Shown here: positions 13,460-16,157 of the stretch, piece after piece
Position numbering within the stretch: position 1 is the stretch's first letter
Layout: every line of letters starts with the position of its first letter
From: Burkholderiales bacterium
GTDB lineage: Bacteria; Pseudomonadota; Gammaproteobacteria; Burkholderiales; Casimicrobiaceae
NCBI GenBank assembly: GCA_031283405.1
Contig: JAITBX010000206.1
Span: forward strand, 1-16,157
DNA length: 16,157 nt
Direction of reading: 5' to 3'
Program-made: the position numbers and the translations under genes
The notes under the pieces: model-generated
What the model saw: only the letters and a program-made list of their open reading frames with translations
What the model was told of the DNA's origin: nothing
Database searches by the model: none

Positions 13460-13460
13460 G
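13438..13460. promoter_or_regulatory. Perfect palindrome, probable HigA operator
   Basis: CTTGTGCCG and CGGCACAAG are exact inverted repeats of 9 bp separated by TCACG. The site lies between gpmI and higB and overlaps the predicted higBA promoter, where autoregulating antitoxins normally bind. No T run follows on either strand, which argues against a gpmI terminator. HigA binding is inferred from position. Confidence 0.55.
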
Positions 13461-13483
13461 TCTTTGCCTGCCGATCCATGATT

Positions 13484-15100
<1,617 letters not shown>

Positions 15101-15477
15101 GATAAGTGTTTGATGAAACTTTTAGAGGCTTCGCTTATCCGGCCTGCGCGAGGGTGACTGCGATTATAAAAGTTCTTCATGGTTACGTCGCGCATAAATC
15201 ACTCTTGCAATCGTTATCCGTTTTCCGTCGTGCTATTTTAGCAATCAGTTCCCCGCAGAGTCCTTGATGGCTTCTTTCATGGTCTTCAATACGTCCTTTG
15301 ACGAATGCCTTTTTTTTCGCATGCGCAGCTTCCCGTTCGGCCTCTTTCAGACACCCCCTGCGACATCTTAGCATAATCATGCCAGGGGAACGCCGAGCAA
15401 AGCCGGCGCAAGACCTTTATCGCATGCCGCTCACCAATAGGCGGCGCAGCCGCGTCCGGGGTGATTGCAGGGTTATG
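15101..15477. other. Gene-poor region upstream of gpmI
   Basis: Beyond the gpmI leader this 377-bp stretch has no gene I can recognise. Minus-strand frames are open over 15183-15380 (65 codons, charged, with EAEREAAHAKKKAF) and in another frame from the IS5 end to about 15286 (AAPPIGERHAIKVLRRLCSA), meeting near a run of eight A/T bases. This could be a decayed frameshifted gene or chance. The part from 15352 to 15472 is GC-rich and full of short stems, bounded by CCCCTGCGA and TTGCAGGG, which are imperfect inverted repeats. Confidence 0.4.
15163..15168 (-). promoter_or_regulatory. Candidate -10 box for gpmI
   Basis: A perfect TATAAT reads on the minus strand, 62 nt before the gpmI start codon, which would give a leader of about 55 nt. 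I find no good -35 box at 16-18 nt, so the promoter is uncertain or depends on an activator. Confidence 0.35.
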
Positions 15478-15957
15478 GAAACGCTGATTTATTTGTTTTT
15501 TTCGCATAAAAATAGCGAGCAGATGAGAAAATCGAGGAATAGAGAAACCATCGAGAGACGAAGATGCAAACCAGTTTTTCAGACCAAGAATACGCTGCGA
15601 AGAAAAAAGTGACGCGGCGGGATCGCTTCCTGAGCCAGATAGAAGCGATAACCCCATGGTCAAAGCTGGCTAAGGAGATATCATCAAGAACATTCTGGGG
15701 TTGAAGAAGGTGCGTTATCGCGGCCTTGCCAAGAACACTGCACAGCTTTTTACTCTGTTCGGACTGGCCAATCTTCTGATTGCCCGGCGACGATGGATGT
15801 TTTACATCCAGGGTGTGTCCTGAAAAGAGGAAAACGGTTGAAAAAGGGGCTTCTTGAAGGCACTTGGTGTAATTTGATGTTACTGATTGAACAAAATTCT
15901 TGAAACTCAATATTCCTTGTGACTGCCTCGGTGAAAAGCCGATTAAATCAGCGTCTC
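15478..15957 (+). mobile_element. Internally deleted IS5-family element, about 480 bp
   Basis: Bounded by imperfect terminal inverted repeats: GAAACGCTGATTTA at the left end and its near complement TAAATCAGCGTCTC at the right, 13 of 14 positions matching. Inside are the N-terminal and C-terminal ends of an IS5-family transposase joined by a large deletion. A full element of this family is about 1.1-1.2 kb. No clear target-site duplication is visible, so the exact outer ends are uncertain by one or two bases. It could still be mobilised by an intact relative elsewhere in the genome. Confidence 0.75.
15564..15823 (+). pseudogene. IS5-family transposase, large internal deletion and frame change
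   Basis: From the ATG at 15564 the frame reads MQTSFSDQEYAAKKKVTRRD and continues through FLSQIEAITPWSKLAKE, the standard N-terminus of IS5-type transposases. At about 15671-15684 the sequence jumps to the C-terminal end, in another frame: IIKNILGLKKVRYRGLAKNT followed by AQLFTLFGLANLLIARR, ending at the TGA at 15821. Some 240 residues, including the DDE catalytic core, are missing. Reading straight on from the N-terminal part stops at 15704 after 46 codons. A GAGAGACGAAG ribosome-like stretch precedes the ATG. It cannot encode an active enzyme. Confidence 0.85.
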
Positions 15958-16047
15958 TCTAAAGGTCACTCGCAATGCCGACGACCGGGTATCTCACTCC
16001 CGTTTGCTCTTGTTTGCCGGAGGCGATGTGGCAAGCAAGAATAAACG
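15958..16047. other. Short spacer between the IS5 derivative and the right-hand hairpin
   Basis: Ninety bases with no gene. One minus-strand frame is open through it and ends in a TAG at about 15960, but it runs through the hairpin and has no recognisable similarity, so I do not call it. Confidence 0.4.
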
Positions 16048-16070
16048 ACCCCGCGCCAAGAGCGCGGGGT
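16048..16070 (-). terminator. Strong hairpin after the right-edge transposase gene
   Basis: ACCCCGCGC and GCGCGGGGT form a perfect 9-bp stem with a 5-nt loop, 14 nt past the stop codon of the partial gene at the right edge. On the minus strand it is followed by TCGTTTATTC, moderately T-rich. It may be an intrinsic terminator, or the right-end recognition hairpin that IS200/IS605 elements carry behind their transposase gene. Confidence 0.55.
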
Positions 16071-16084
16071 ATTAGAAAGTGCCA

Positions 16085-16157
16085 TTAGAAAAGTTTTAGC
16101 TGTCTCAAATCCTCTTGGGGTTGGCCCTGGTTTCGAACATACCTCTCAACTACCGAC
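16085..16157 (-). CDS. C-terminal end of a probable IS200/IS605-type (Y1) transposase, cut by window edge
   Basis: Only 23 codons and the TAA are inside the window: SVVERYVRNQGQPQEDLRQ then LKLF. The pattern of an amphipathic helix with YVxNQ followed by a short polar tail ending in LxLF resembles the C-terminus of IS200/IS605-type single-strand transposases, including the REP-associated kind. The strong hairpin at 16048-16070 just downstream fits the end of such an element. The evidence is too short for a firm family call. The remainder of the gene would lie beyond 16157. Confidence 0.45.
   Translation of the reverse strand, partial: SVVERYVRNQGQPQEDLRQLKLF

Noticed and set aside
13438..13460. 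Palindrome as a gpmI intrinsic terminator
   Set aside because: No T run follows on the minus strand, and its position over a well-spaced promoter fits an operator better.
15288..15325. Short minus-strand frame reading MRKKRHSSKDVLKTMKEAIK, upstream of gpmI
   Set aside because: It looks protein-like, but it is only about 25 codons, has no clear ribosome site and overlaps a competing open frame.
15473..15910. Minus-strand open frame of 145 codons across the IS5 derivative
   Set aside because: It lies antisense to the recognisable IS5 transposase ends and has no similarity that I can name.

Overview
The window reads as chromosomal DNA of a moderately GC-rich proteobacterium, most likely a betaproteobacterium. 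The reasons are the divergent LysM/dprA versus def arrangement, a tandem pair of cyanophycin synthetase genes, and a periplasmic redox pair that together match Neisseria PilB. The lineage is inferred from gene content only.

Layout. Positions 1-1338 (minus strand) hold a secreted TlpA-type thioredoxin gene followed by a secreted MsrA-MsrB fusion that runs off the left edge; together they form a periplasmic methionine sulfoxide repair unit. Positions 1473-4429 (minus) hold an operon-like run of a LysM protein, DprA and a small alpha/beta hydrolase. Divergent from it is def (4542-5045, plus). The fmt gene that normally follows def is absent. In its place is a 434-bp stretch with three palindromic repeats and the tail of a transposase gene. 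Positions 5480-10345 (plus) hold two cyanophycin synthetase paralogues. The first has a degenerate, shortened Mur-ligase half and resembles CphA2; the second is a complete CphA1. Convergent to these is a minus-strand run of gpmI, higB, higA, ctpA and a SAM-dependent methyltransferase (10419-15100). A HigBA toxin-antitoxin pair sits between gpmI and ctpA, and its predicted promoter overlaps a perfect palindrome directly in front of the toxin start codon.

From 15101 to the right edge there is no intact gene. This part holds a probable gpmI promoter, a small GC-rich structured segment, an IS5-family element reduced to about 480 bp (terminal inverted repeats plus the two ends of its transposase), a strong hairpin, and the last 23 codons of what looks like an IS200/IS605-type transposase.

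Most of the window is recognisable housekeeping or storage metabolism. I saw no clearly new multi-gene system. The points most worth a second look are the tandem cyanophycin synthetases with one dead-looking Mur-ligase site, the split PilB-like repair unit, the possibly leaderless self-regulated higBA, and the dispersed palindromic repeats beside transposon remains.
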